Source of the DNA: Hymenobacter canadensis
GTDB lineage: Bacteria; Bacteroidota; Bacteroidia; Cytophagales; Hymenobacteraceae
Length of the DNA stretch: 64,000 nucleotides
Assembly (NCBI RefSeq): GCF_027359925.1
Contig: NZ_CP114768.1
Span: forward strand, 186,001 to 250,000
Reading direction: 5' to 3'
In this document: piece after piece, positions 45,083 to 55,115 of the stretch
Position numbering within the stretch: the first letter of the stretch is position 1
Layout: every line of letters begins with the position of its first letter
Translations under genes and position numbers: made by a program
The notes under the pieces: model-generated
What the model was told of the DNA's origin: nothing
What the model saw: the letters and a program-made list of their open reading frames with translations, nothing else
The model's database searches: none

Positions 45083-45192
45083 GATGTAAAGGTATAAGGC
45101 TCCAGACGGCACTTTGCTGCTATTGGCAAGGCCATAGAGCCGTTGGCATGAATTTGCTTCAAAGCCGTTCGAAGGTCGCCTAACCTTGGGGC

Positions 45193-47583
45193 ATGAAAAC
45201 ATGGCTCTACCTCTGTTTATGGCTGCTCCTGACCGGGGCGGCCCAGGCCCAGCCCACCGCCGGCCCCGGCCGCACCCTGGCCGGCAAGGTGCAGGAACAC
45301 GGCTCCGGCGCGCCCGTGCCCTATGCCACCATCAACGTGAAGGACGCGGCCGACAAGCTACTGACCGGCGGCATCAGCGACGAGAACGGGGCATTTCGGC
45401 TGGATGGCATTCCCGCGCAGGCCGCGACGGTGGAGTTCCGGTTCATTGGGTACCAGGCGCTCAGCCAGGCCCTGCCGGCGGGCACGGGCCGGCTGGATTT
45501 GGGTACGGTGCGGCTGACGCCCGACGCCACCCAGCTGGGTGAGGTGACGGTGACGGGCGAGCGGCCGGCCATCAGCCTGGAGCTCGACAAGAAGGTGTTT
45601 GAGGTGGGGAAGGATATTTTATCGCAGAATGGCTCGGCCAATGATGTGCTGAACGGGGTGCCGTCGGTGGCGGTAACGCCGGCGGGCGGCGTGAGTCTGC
45701 GCGGCAACCCCAACGTGACGGTGCTGGTGAACGGCCGCCGCTCGGGCCTGACGCAGAGCAACGCGCTGGACCAGATTCCGGCCGACCAGATCGAGCGGGT
45801 GGAAGTCATCACCAATCCATCGGCCCGCTATGACGCGGCCGGCAGCGCCGGCATCATCAACGTGATTCTGAAGAAGAACAAAAAGGGCGGTTTGAGCGGG
45901 CAAATCCGGTTGGTGAGCGGTCTGCCGAACGATACCCGGGCCAATCCGAGCCTGAGCTATAAGTCCAAACAATTCAACGTGTTTGCCACGGCGGCCCTGC
46001 GCCTGACCGACTACGTGGGCCGCTACCGCACCGACCAAGTGACCGGCCCGGCCACCGACCAGACCCGCCTGCGCCAGCTGCAACGCGAGAACCGCCACGA
46101 CGACGGCCGCCTGCTCTACTTCGGGTTCGACTACTACCTCAACGAGCGTAACACACTCACGGCCTCGTTCCTGAAAAACGCGACCTATGACCACGACAAA
46201 ACCACGCTGCAATACGACTACACCCTGCCCGGCCGTGTCCCCGACAGCAGCTTGGTGCGCACCGGCGAATCGTGGGAACGGCGCAGCTACAACCAGCTGG
46301 ATTTCAATTACACCCGCCTCTTCGCCCAGGCCGGCCGCAAGCTCACCGCCGACCTGCAATACGATTTCTGGAACAGCGACAAAGACTGGGTGCTGGCCAC
46401 GAGCAGCACCGCTCCCGTGCTGCGGGCTTTGCCGGGTATCCGGACCAGCTCGGTGGGGGCCAGCCAGGATCTGGTGGTGCAGACCGACCTCGTACAGCCC
46501 TTGCGCGAGCGGTACACGCTGGAAGCCGGCCTCAAGCTCGAAAGCCGCCGGGTGAGCAGCGACTTTCGGGCCGAAGAGCAGCTGGGCGCAGACTGGAGGA
46601 TCTTCCAGGGCATCAATAACCAGCTGCAATACCAGGAGCTCATCAGCAGCGCGTATACCCAGTTTGGCAGCAAAACCAAGACCTTTTCCTATTTGCTGGG
46701 TTTGCGCACCGAGCTTACCCGCATCACTATCCAGGACCGCGAAGGCACTTATAACAGCCAGAAACGCTACGACCGCCTGTTCCCGACCCTTAACCTGAGC
46801 TACCGGTTCGGCGAGAGTACCACGGCCCAACTCAACTACAGCAAGCGCATCAACCGGCCCTCGCTGTGGATGCTCTACCCCTTCAACGAGCTTACCGACC
46901 TCAACGCGCAGTACGTCGGCAACCCCGATCTGAACCCGTCTTACGGCGACGTGGTGGAGCTGGGCTTTTTGCGAAACTGGAGCACGCTGACGTTTAGTCC
47001 GTCGGTTTATTATCAGCGCAATACGGGCTTTATCCAAACGTATGTCTACCGCGACGCGGCGGGTACTTTCATCAGCTCGCCCATCAATCTGAGCCGGGAA
47101 ATCCGCCGGGGCCTGGAGCTGGCGGTGCAGTACACGCCCGTGAAATGGCTCCCGCTGAATGCCGAGCTCAACGGCTACACCTTCACCCAGCAGGGCCGCT
47201 ACCAGGAGCGCAACCTTGATTTTTCGGGCCAGTTGCTGACCGGTCGGTTCAGTGCGCAGGTGAAGCTGCCGGCAAAATTTGGGGTGCAGGGCCGCTACAA
47301 TTTCACCGGAGCCCAGCGCAATGCCCAGACCCGGACCCTGGCCATTCACACCCTGACTCTGGGTTTGAGCAAGAACCTGCTGCGCGACAAAGCCACCCTG
47401 GTGCTGGACGCCACCAACGTGCTGAACTCCGACAAGCGCCGCACCCAAACCACCGGCGAGAACTACGTGTTCAACCAGGTCAGCAGCCCCAATGCCGCCC
47501 GCTACCGGCTCAGCTTCGCCTACCGTTTCAACCTGAAAGACGGGCAAGCCATCCGGCAAGCCAAGAGCAGTAACCGGAATTAG
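45193..47583 (+). CDS. TonB-dependent receptor (OMP_b-brl_3 type)
   Basis: 796 residues. Signal peptide (YLCLWLLLTGAAQAQ), CarboxypepD_reg domain (LAGKVQEHGSGAPVPYATIN), plug with KVFEVGKDILSQNGSANDVL, LRGNPNVTVLVNGR and VEVITNPSARYDAAGSAGII, then a barrel ending FRLSFAYRFN-like RLSFAYRFNLKDG. This group lacks SusD-type partners and often mediates peptide or metal uptake. The gene is divergent from the LytS/LytTR pair with 110 bp between, suggesting that the pair controls it. Confidence 0.9.
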   Translation: MKTWLYLCLWLLLTGAAQAQPTAGPGRTLAGKVQEHGSGAPVPYATINVKDAADKLLTGGISDENGAFRLDGIPAQAATVEFRFIGYQALSQALPAGTGRLDLGTVRLTPDATQLGEVTVTGERPAISLELDKKVFEVGKDILSQNGSANDVLNGVPSVAVTPAGGVSLRGNPNVTVLVNGRRSGLTQSNALDQIPADQIERVEVITNPSARYDAAGSAGIINVILKKNKKGGLSGQIRLVSGLPNDTRANPSLSYKSKQFNVFATAALRLTDYVGRYRTDQVTGPATDQTRLRQLQRENRHDDGRLLYFGFDYYLNERNTLTASFLKNATYDHDKTTLQYDYTLPGRVPDSSLVRTGESWERRSYNQLDFNYTRLFAQAGRKLTADLQYDFWNSDKDWVLATSSTAPVLRALPGIRTSSVGASQDLVVQTDLVQPLRERYTLEAGLKLESRRVSSDFRAEEQLGADWRIFQGINNQLQYQELISSAYTQFGSKTKTFSYLLGLRTELTRITIQDREGTYNSQKRYDRLFPTLNLSYRFGESTTAQLNYSKRINRPSLWMLYPFNELTDLNAQYVGNPDLNPSYGDVVELGFLRNWSTLTFSPSVYYQRNTGFIQTYVYRDAAGTFISSPINLSREIRRGLELAVQYTPVKWLPLNAELNGYTFTQQGRYQERNLDFSGQLLTGRFSAQVKLPAKFGVQGRYNFTGAQRNAQTRTLAIHTLTLGLSKNLLRDKATLVLDATNVLNSDKRRTQTTGENYVFNQVSSPNAARYRLSFAYRFNLKDGQAIRQAKSSNRN

Positions 47584-47746
47584 GGTTCCGCTCAGAAAAC
47601 GGAACATACCGCACGCTATGATTTCGGCAGGGCAGATGCTGGAATTTGTCTGCCGCACAGTTAGTGCGCCCCGAACAGCAGGGGATGTTAAATAACCCGC
47701 ACGCTACCTCGATAGAGGGGCGCTACTAGCCCAGCCAACGAGATGC

Positions 47747-48157
47747 TTACGCCGCGAAGTGCTGTTGCAACAGCGCCGTGACTTTCTCCCGCGTCAGGGG
47801 CTTTTCCAGAAAGCCCGCGATGGGCAGCTCCCGGGCACGGGCCAGGTCACGTTCGTGCAGCGAAGTGGTGAGCAGGATAATCGTGGCCTGCTGCTGGGGC
47901 GCGGGCAACTGGGCATAAGCCTCCAGGAAGGCCAGCCCGTTCATCACCGGCATGTTCAGGTCGAGCAGAATCAGGGCCGGGCAGGCCGCCGGCGTACTAA
48001 CACTGGCCTGCACCACGGTGTGCAGGGCCTGTTCGCCGTTTTCGGCCACGAGCACCTGCCGGGCTACCCCCATCGTGCGCAGCAGTAAGGCATGGAGGAA
48101 GTTGGCGGTGCTGTCGTCATCCACGAGCAGCACGCTCGGTATCGGCAGGGGAGGCAT
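47747..48157 (-). CDS. stand-alone CheY-like response regulator
   Basis: 136 residues, one receiver domain: VDDDS acidic pocket, phospho-acceptor Asp66 (LILLDLNMP), Thr in ILLTTSLH and Lys in EKPLT. It follows the multi-PAS kinase at 48199..50724 after 41 bp, and is paralogous to the receiver at 38527..38940 (NMPxMxGxAFLEAY, QLPAPQQ). No output domain. Confidence 0.9.
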   Translation of the reverse strand: MPPLPIPSVLLVDDDSTANFLHALLLRTMGVARQVLVAENGEQALHTVVQASVSTPAACPALILLDLNMPVMNGLAFLEAYAQLPAPQQQATIILLTTSLHERDLARARELPIAGFLEKPLTREKVTALLQQHFAA

Positions 48158-48198
48158 ACGCGTAGAGAAACCGGCCGGCTCATCAGGAGCCGACCAAC

Positions 48199-50724
48199 TT
48201 AAACGGGAAAGGTGACGGTAAAGGTTGTCCCCCGGCCAGGCGCACTTTGCACTACAATGGTACCGCCGGCATTCTCAACCACCCGTTTTACCATGTAGAG
48301 GCCCACGCCGGTGCCCTCCACGTGGGTGTGCAGGCGCTGGAACAGCCCGAACACCTGCGCTTGCTGGGCCTCGCTCAGGCCCAGGCCGTTGTCCTGCACG
48401 GCCAGCACCACGCGCCCCCCGTGGCGGCTGGCACGAAGCACGACGGCGGCCGGTTGGTCGGGCTGACGGTACTTGATGGCGTTGCTGAGCAGGTTGAACA
48501 CCACCGAGCGCAGGTTGCGGGGGGCCAGCAGCACCGTCAGCGCCGGCTCGACGGCGACGGTGAGCTGCGCGCCGGCGGCGGTGAGCTGAGGCAGCAAATC
48601 CAGGCGTACGTCCTCCACCATCGGGGCCAGGGGCACGTGCTCGGCCGGCTGGTTCTGGGCGTGTTGTAGGCGCGAGATGTCGGTGAGCTGGTCGATGGTG
48701 ACGCGGAAGCGCTCCACGGCCCCGCCCATCAGGCCCAGCAGCTGGCCCACCACCGGGTCGGCCTGCTGTTGGGTAGGCAGGTGCTCGTGCAGGGCCAGCA
48801 GCAGGCCTTCGATGTTGGTAATGGGCTGCTTCAAATCATGCGACGCCGTGTAAATGAACGTGTCCAGGTCCACGTTGGTGCGCGTGAGCTGGGTATTCGA
48901 CGCGTGCAGCTCCTCGTTGGTAACCGTCAGCTCTTCGTTCAGGCGCTGCACCTGCTCGCGGGCCAGCACCTGCTCCGTGATGTCGGTCACCAGGGTGTAA
49001 AAGCCGGCCACCGTGCCGTCGGCCTGCACGTCCGGGATGTAGTCGGTGTGGATGTGCCGGACGAAGTCGGGGCGGTAGGGCATCCGGGCCGTGAATTCCA
49101 GCCGCTCCCCCGCCAGGGCCCGCGCGATGTAGGGGCGCACTGCCTGATAGGCAGTATCCCCCACCACCGTGTGCACGGGCCGGCCCAGCAGCGCTTCGGG
49201 TCGTTGCTGAAACCAGTTCTCGTAGGCGCGGTTGGCAAAGCGGTATTTCTGCTCCTGGTCAAGGTAGCCGATGAGCACCGGCAGTGCATCGGTGAGCACA
49301 CGCAGCTGCCGGGTAGCCGCCTCACTCACCTGCCGGGCCTTCACCTGGGCGGTGACTTCGAAGGCAAAGACCAGCACCCCGTCGGTGCGGCCCTGCTCAT
49401 CGGTGCGGGCCTGGTAATGGAAGGTGAAGTACCGATCTTCCAGCGGCCCGCCGGCGTGGCGGGCCACCGGTACTAACTGGGCTTCCACCTGAAACGGAAC
49501 TCCTGTATCGTACACCCCGCGCAGGGACTGCCAGGCGGGTTGGTCGGCCAGCTCGGGCAGGGCGTCGAGCAGCCGGCGGCCCAGCAGCGGCCGGTCGCCA
49601 AACAGGTTCTGGTACGTCTCGTTTACCAGCTCGTACACGAACTCGGGGCCGTTGTAGACGCAGATGGCGGCCGGGGCCTGGGCCAGGAAGCCCGCCAGCC
49701 GGCGGCGCTGGCGCTCTACCTCGGCGGTGCGGGCCGCCACGCGCGCTTCCAGCTCCTCGTTGAGGTGCTGCAAGGCCTGCTCTGAGTGGGCCAGGGCCGT
49801 ATTGGCCCCCAGGTATTCCTCGTTGCTGGCCCGCAATTCCTCGTTGAGGGCGGCCAGCTCTTCGTTGAGGTCCTGCACGTGCTGGCGGGCTCGCACCTGC
49901 TCCGTGACTTCCACGGCGACATTGACCACGCCCAGCATCTGCCCCTGGACATCATACAAGGGCTGGTAGACAAAGTTGTAGTAGGTGGTTTGCAGCTGGC
50001 CGTCGCGCAGCATGCGGGCCGGGGTTTCGGTGCCCACCACGGGCACCTGGGTCGCGAGCACCTGGGCCAACTGCGTATCGAAGCCCTGGCCGCGCAATTC
50101 GGGCAGCGCTTCCAGCAGGGGCTGACCCAGCACCTGGGCGGGCGTGCGCCCCCAGAGGGTGGCCATCTGGGCATTCACGGTGGTGATACGCAGCTCGGGA
50201 CCCTGAAACAGACCGATGGCCACCGGGGCCTGGGCCAGCAGGACTTGCAGCAGGTTGCGCTCACGCTCAGCCTCGGCGCGGGCAGCCTGCTCGCGGGCCT
50301 GGCTGAGGCGCAGCGCTTCCTCCACAGCCGTACGGGGCTGGTCGTTGGTGTCGGTGAAGCTGACGACCAGCACGGGACCGTAGCGCTGGGCCACCAGGTG
50401 GAAGTAGCCATCCAACCCATCGTCCTGGTAATTAACTTGGTGACGCTCAACCTGCCCTGAGGAAAAGGCGTCGCAGTAGAAGCCAAAGACGCCCGTGGCC
50501 TGCGCCTGCGGATACAGCGTGAGAAACGACTCCGGCGGGCATTCGGGCAGGTGTAGCAGCTGCTGGGCCGCCGGGTTGAGGCGCACGTAGGCCAGATCGG
50601 TGATGGTGACGCCGTCGGCCATGTAGACGGGACGGAAGATGATTACCCCGGTCAGCGATACGTTGAGCAGCACGCCCAGCAGCTCTTCGGAAACGGGAAC
50701 GTCGGCGGGCAGTAGGGGCGGCAT
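48199..50724 (-). CDS. multi-PAS sensor histidine kinase (paralogue)
   Basis: 841 residues from the ATG at 50724 (a GTG at 50805 would add 27). No membrane segment. Three to four PAS domains (for example LAQAPVAIGLFQGPELRITT and LAQAPAAICVYNGPEFVYEL, then DALPVLIGYLDQEQKYRFAN), coiled-coil linkers with NEELAALNEELRASNEEY, and the kinase core TASHDLKQPITNIEGLLLAL, NLLSNAIKYRQ, VQDNGLGLSEAQ, EGTGVGLYMVKRVV. Same architecture and linker phrases (TEQVLAREQVQ, NVDLDTFIYTASHDL) as the kinase at 35566, and the same kinase-then-receiver order. Confidence 0.9.
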   Translation of the reverse strand: MPPLLPADVPVSEELLGVLLNVSLTGVIIFRPVYMADGVTITDLAYVRLNPAAQQLLHLPECPPESFLTLYPQAQATGVFGFYCDAFSSGQVERHQVNYQDDGLDGYFHLVAQRYGPVLVVSFTDTNDQPRTAVEEALRLSQAREQAARAEAERERNLLQVLLAQAPVAIGLFQGPELRITTVNAQMATLWGRTPAQVLGQPLLEALPELRGQGFDTQLAQVLATQVPVVGTETPARMLRDGQLQTTYYNFVYQPLYDVQGQMLGVVNVAVEVTEQVRARQHVQDLNEELAALNEELRASNEEYLGANTALAHSEQALQHLNEELEARVAARTAEVERQRRRLAGFLAQAPAAICVYNGPEFVYELVNETYQNLFGDRPLLGRRLLDALPELADQPAWQSLRGVYDTGVPFQVEAQLVPVARHAGGPLEDRYFTFHYQARTDEQGRTDGVLVFAFEVTAQVKARQVSEAATRQLRVLTDALPVLIGYLDQEQKYRFANRAYENWFQQRPEALLGRPVHTVVGDTAYQAVRPYIARALAGERLEFTARMPYRPDFVRHIHTDYIPDVQADGTVAGFYTLVTDITEQVLAREQVQRLNEELTVTNEELHASNTQLTRTNVDLDTFIYTASHDLKQPITNIEGLLLALHEHLPTQQQADPVVGQLLGLMGGAVERFRVTIDQLTDISRLQHAQNQPAEHVPLAPMVEDVRLDLLPQLTAAGAQLTVAVEPALTVLLAPRNLRSVVFNLLSNAIKYRQPDQPAAVVLRASRHGGRVVLAVQDNGLGLSEAQQAQVFGLFQRLHTHVEGTGVGLYMVKRVVENAGGTIVVQSAPGRGTTFTVTFPV

Positions 50725-50988
50725 AACTATAGCAGGTAACGAAATGGCAGGCGAAGGTACCAATGCGGCTTGAGCAGGTGATGCTGTGGGTGGGAAAGTG
50801 GCCACTCACTGGCCCTGGTAGTGCTTTGACCGGTATACGGTGAGCACCGAAAAGGGTGGGGGAGTAGAGGCCAACGACCTCTGGGCTCAACCTGAACGCT
50901 CAACGCTGTCGTTGAACGCCATGCCCGCACCTGTGTTGCCTTTGCCCCTGGTGATGACAGCTTGGCGGTGGTCTACCAGCTCAGGATT

Positions 50989-51276
50989 TGAGGTGGTCTA
51001 GCTAAAACGGACAGTATTGGAACGTTGTTTGAAGATGGGTTTCGAAATGGTTGGGGGCGCCGTAGCTCAGCGCTGAGTGGCGGCGCTCGGCATTGTAGTA
51101 GGCAATGTGGTGGCTGATTTCCAGCTTGGCCTCAGCCAGGTTGGGGAAGCATCCGCCGTTGAGCAGTTCGGCCATGAAGCGGCTCCACACGATTCCGCAT
51201 GAGTGTTATCGTAACAGTTGCCGCGTCGAATCATGCTCCCCCGTTGGGTTTTGCTGCCATAACAGAAGAAACACAC
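50989..51276 (-). mobile_element. 3' remnant of another IS3-family element
   Basis: The minus strand encodes SMIRRGNCYDNTHAES, then after a 2-base insertion WSRFMAELLNGG, PNLAEAKLEISHHIAYYNAE and RRHSALSYGAPNHFE, the Glu-containing C-terminus of IS3-group transposases. It ends at a terminal-like sequence TGAGGTGGTCTAGCTAAAAC at 50989. Everything upstream of the SM-x-RRGNCYDN motif is missing, so it is inactive. It is a different subgroup from the complete IS3 element at 13200..14790. Confidence 0.85.
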
Positions 51277-51503
51277 GTCCTACTTCTGTCCGGCTTGCCT
51301 CGACCGCCTCATGAACTGTCTTACTTATCTAAACCTGCTCAATACTGTGCATCCCCACGGTTTGGGGCAGGCTCTACCGGCGCCCGCTGGTGCCGCTGCG
51401 CACATATGAGGGCTGATTCGAGGGGTAGGCGTAGCTCGTGCCGCCCGAGGAGCGTGGCGCTCTGCCCGCCGGGGGGGCACAGGGCAGGCCAAGCTTTGGC
51501 ACC

Positions 51504-54500
51504 TCATTGGCCGGCGAGGCGGCGCTTTTCCTGCTCTGCAGCCATCTCCGTCAACACCTGGCGCAGAATGTGGTCAGCTGCTTCAACTGGCGGTTGCAGG
51601 TCGTCGTAGGAGAACGGGCCGTCCCACTGTTCAAGCAGTTCCATTAGGTTCACGGCAGCATGAATCTGGAGGTGGCGTAAGCTGGGCAGCAGATTATGGG
51701 CGGCGGCCTGTATGCCGACCAGATTACCGACGGCCAGGGCGGCAGTCAGGTCCTGGCTGGTGCGTTCGGTACTCGTCATAAAAGTCCCCAGCATGGAAGA
51801 CACGAACTTCTGGTTGCCCCGCGCCATGTTTTGCAACTCCTCCAGGTTGTAGAGCCCCGTGGAAGGTGAGGGCGCAAGGTTGGTGAGAGAAGGTGGAGGC
51901 AATTGGCTGGTTGCCTTTGGCAGCAGCCAGTCGCAGAGCATTTGCAGCAGTTCGTCCTCGTAGAAGGGCTTGGCCAGGTAGTCGTCCATGCCGGCGGCCA
52001 GACACTTTTCCCTTTCGCCGTTGATGGCCGAGGCCGTGAGGGCAATGATGGGCAGCGTCAGGCCCAGGTCGTGGCGCAGGCAGCGGGTGGCCTCGAAGCC
52101 GTCCATCACGGGCATCTGCACGTCCATCAAAATCAGGTCGAAGGGTTGCGCGGCAGCCAGCTCCACGGCCACGGCGCCGTTTTCGGCCTCAATCACCTTC
52201 AGTTGGGCATTTGTCAGGAAGGTTTTGGCCATGAGGCGGTTGTACTCATTGTCTTCCACCAGCAAAATGTGCTTGCCGCGTAGCTCCTCGATATTGGCCC
52301 GCGCCTCCGGCCGGCGCTGAGGCAGGTCGTCGACGGTGCCGACGGGCAGCTCCAGCGTGAAGTGAATGGTGGTGCCCAGGTTCTTTTTGCTTTCGATGAT
52401 GATTTCGCTGTGCATGAGCCGGACCAGGCTGCGGCTGATGCTCAGGCCCAGGCCCGTACCGCCAAACTGCCGGGTGATGGACGGGTCTTCCTGGCTGAAT
52501 TCCTGAAAAATACGCTGCAGGTAATCTGTGTCGATGCCAATGCCCGTGTCGCGCACCACGAACGTGAGTGTGGCCACGTCCTGGTAGAACCCGGCCAGGT
52601 CGCACTCGATGCAAACCTCGCCTTTGGGAGTGAACTTGACGGCGTTGCCGGCCAGGTTGAGCAGAATCTGGGTGAGGCGGTAGGGGTCGCCGAGCACCAC
52701 GGCGGGCACGTGCGGGTTGACACGAATGCGCAGGCGCAGGCCCTTTTCCTCGGCCTTGTAAAGCAAGGTTTTTTCTACCTGCGCGCAGAGGCGGTTCACG
52801 TTGAAGCCCACGTGCTCGAGGCTCATCTTGCCCGCGTCGAGCTTGCTCAGGTCCAGAATGTCGTTGATGATGACCAGCAGGTTCTGGGCCGAGGTGCTGA
52901 TGGCGTGCAGATAATTGCTTTGCTTGGGCGCCAGCGGGGTTTTGGCCAGCAGCTGGCTCATGCCCATAATGGCGTTCATGGGCGTGCGGATTTCGTGGCT
53001 CATGTTGGCCAGAAACTGCTCTTTGGCCCGGGTCGAGTGTTCGGCCAGCTCCTTGGCTTCGCGCAGATTTTGCTCCATCTTCTTCTGCTTGGTGATGTCG
53101 AAGATGATGCCGATGTTGCCCATTACGGCGCGGTTTTTATCGTAGAGGGGTCCAGCCCCAATGAAAAGCCATTTGGCTTCGCCGGTTCGGGTGATAATGG
53201 GCAGCTCGTAGGAGCTGCTGGTGCCCTGATACCGCGAGTTGATGTGGTCTTCCAGCTGAATCCGGCTGTCAAAATCCAGCAGATTGGTGGGTAACTTGTA
53301 GCCCAGTAGCTCTTCGCTGGCGTAGCCAATGGTGCGGCAGAAGCTGGGGTTGGTGTAAACCACGCGCTTTCCCAGGTCCATCTCTACCAGGCCGAGCTGC
53401 ATGTTATCGATGATGGTGCGGTACTTTTCCTCGCTCAGGCGCAGGCTCATTTCAGCGTTGTAGCTCTCGGTGATGTCCTTAAATTTCCAGAGGTAGCCCA
53501 TATCCGCGTCGCTGTGGCGCACGGGCACAAAATCGTAGTCCAGCAAGCGGCCGTTGCGAAGGGCCAGCATACCCTGGTGTATTACCTCGTGGCCCGGCCG
53601 CAATTTCAGGCGCAGGTCTTCGCCGTCGGGGGCCAGCAGGCTGCGCTGCATCTGGGCTTTTACCACCGCGTAGTCGGTGCCAATGAGCTGGGTGGGCGTT
53701 TCGGCCAAGCCAAACAACTGGCAAAATGACTCATTGGTGAGCACCACTTTATGGTGTTCATCGACTAGCAAAATGCCGCGCCGGAGCATGGCAATGGTCT
53801 TGGCTAAGCGCAGGGCCGTTACGTCCAGGGCTTCCTGGGTTTTTTTGCGTACGGAGATGTCCGCCTTAATACCCGTAAAAATCAGCGGCGCACCCTGCGC
53901 GTCGCGCTTGGTTACCAAGGCCCGGTTCAATACCCATATGTAGGTGCCGTTTCGGCAGCGCACGCGGTGTTCGCAGCTAAAGTAGGGGGCGTCGCCGCGC
54001 TGATAGGCGGCCCAGGCCTGCTCCAGTTGGGGCACGTCATCGGGATGCGCGCAGTGGGTCCAGGTGCTGCTGGCCGGCAGCGGGTTGGCTTCGGAATAGC
54101 CCATCATGGTCTGGCACTCGACCGAAACGGTTATCTGGCCGGTCTGAAAATCGAATTCCCAGCCGCCAATGCCCAGGCCTTCCATGGTCAGCAGGCTGTG
54201 CAGGGCATTGTGGCGGGCCGTTTCCTCGGCCTTGCGCTGCGCCGAAATATCCTGAATGATGCCGCTGTAAATAATGCTTTCCGCATCGCGGTACGACAGC
54301 GCCGAATTGCCCTGGCACCAGCGCAGCGGCTGGCCCGGCACCAGCACGCGCCCCTCAAAAGACCACGGCGCAAGCGTGGCCGCTGCCGTGGCTACGGAGG
54401 AGTACCACAGCGCTTGGTCGTCGGGATGAATGAAGTTGCCGAAGTCCGAGGAATCTTCTACCTGCAAGCCGAAAATCTCCGTAATCTGCGGGCTGCAATA

Positions 54501-55115
54501 CACACTTCTCATGGAGCCATCGGCCAGCTGGCGCCAGCGGTAGAGCACGCCGGGCACGTTTTCGGCCAGCTCGCGGTAGCGCTTTTCGCTGCGCGCCACG
54601 GCCAGCTGGGCCTTTTTTTCCGGCGTAATATCCTCCAGCAGGCCCACGTATACTTCCACCACTTGGTCGGCATTGCGAATGGGCTGCACTGTGATGCGCA
54701 GCCAGTCTTTGGCGTGCTCGGGCGAGGGGTCGGGCATCTCAAACTGAAACGATTCCTGCCGCGTCAGGCTGGCCTGGATGGCCGCCTGCGTATCCAGGTC
54801 GGGCTGGCGGCTATAGGGTAGCTCGGAGATGAGCCGGCCCACTAGGTCGGCGAGCGTGCAGTTCCAGCGCGCCAGAAATTGGTCGTTGGCCCAAGTGATG
54901 CGGCCCTGCGAGTCGCCCACCATCACGCCCGCAAACAGGTGTTGCAATTGGCCCAAAAAGTCGAGCTGCGTACCGGCCATGGGCGGAAAGGCCGTGTAGA
55001 GAACGGCCATTTGGGCGTACATCGCCTGGATTTCGGCGTCGCGCTCCTGGAGTAGGCGTTCTAGCGTGGCGCGGGTAGGCTTCTTCGGCAAAGTAGGGGT
55101 AGCAGTTGGAGCCAT
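51504..55115 (-). CDS. hybrid histidine kinase: five PAS, HisKA, HATPase, REC, HPt
   Basis: 1203 residues, no membrane helix. Coiled coil (15-45), PAS domains at about 50-175, 183-300, 310-430, 445-560 and 570-690 (ADQVVEVYVGLLEDITPEKK and IFTGIKADISVRKK are PAC ends), HisKA with FLANMSHEIRTPMNAIMGMS, HATPase with NLAGNAVKFTPKGE, RDTGIGID and GGTGLGLSIS, a receiver (LLVEDNEYN, LILMDVQMPVMDG, AKPF), and an HPt domain with AAHNLLPSLRHL carrying the phospho-His. All relay parts are in one chain, so it could feed soluble receivers encoded nearby. Confidence 0.92.
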   Translation of the reverse strand: MAPTATPTLPKKPTRATLERLLQERDAEIQAMYAQMAVLYTAFPPMAGTQLDFLGQLQHLFAGVMVGDSQGRITWANDQFLARWNCTLADLVGRLISELPYSRQPDLDTQAAIQASLTRQESFQFEMPDPSPEHAKDWLRITVQPIRNADQVVEVYVGLLEDITPEKKAQLAVARSEKRYRELAENVPGVLYRWRQLADGSMRSVYCSPQITEIFGLQVEDSSDFGNFIHPDDQALWYSSVATAAATLAPWSFEGRVLVPGQPLRWCQGNSALSYRDAESIIYSGIIQDISAQRKAEETARHNALHSLLTMEGLGIGGWEFDFQTGQITVSVECQTMMGYSEANPLPASSTWTHCAHPDDVPQLEQAWAAYQRGDAPYFSCEHRVRCRNGTYIWVLNRALVTKRDAQGAPLIFTGIKADISVRKKTQEALDVTALRLAKTIAMLRRGILLVDEHHKVVLTNESFCQLFGLAETPTQLIGTDYAVVKAQMQRSLLAPDGEDLRLKLRPGHEVIHQGMLALRNGRLLDYDFVPVRHSDADMGYLWKFKDITESYNAEMSLRLSEEKYRTIIDNMQLGLVEMDLGKRVVYTNPSFCRTIGYASEELLGYKLPTNLLDFDSRIQLEDHINSRYQGTSSSYELPIITRTGEAKWLFIGAGPLYDKNRAVMGNIGIIFDITKQKKMEQNLREAKELAEHSTRAKEQFLANMSHEIRTPMNAIMGMSQLLAKTPLAPKQSNYLHAISTSAQNLLVIINDILDLSKLDAGKMSLEHVGFNVNRLCAQVEKTLLYKAEEKGLRLRIRVNPHVPAVVLGDPYRLTQILLNLAGNAVKFTPKGEVCIECDLAGFYQDVATLTFVVRDTGIGIDTDYLQRIFQEFSQEDPSITRQFGGTGLGLSISRSLVRLMHSEIIIESKKNLGTTIHFTLELPVGTVDDLPQRRPEARANIEELRGKHILLVEDNEYNRLMAKTFLTNAQLKVIEAENGAVAVELAAAQPFDLILMDVQMPVMDGFEATRCLRHDLGLTLPIIALTASAINGEREKCLAAGMDDYLAKPFYEDELLQMLCDWLLPKATSQLPPPSLTNLAPSPSTGLYNLEELQNMARGNQKFVSSMLGTFMTSTERTSQDLTAALAVGNLVGIQAAAHNLLPSLRHLQIHAAVNLMELLEQWDGPFSYDDLQPPVEAADHILRQVLTEMAAEQEKRRLAGQ

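Noticed and set aside
45151..45188. TTTG at 45153 and TAACCTTG at 45181 as a promoter of the TonB receptor
   Set aside because: The spacing is too long and the -7-like box would lie only 5 bp before the start codon.
47586..47625. AGAAAACGGAAC segment similar to AGAAAACGGAAA at 57502
   Set aside because: Short similarity without conserved context; could be chance or a shared IS border but not enough to call.
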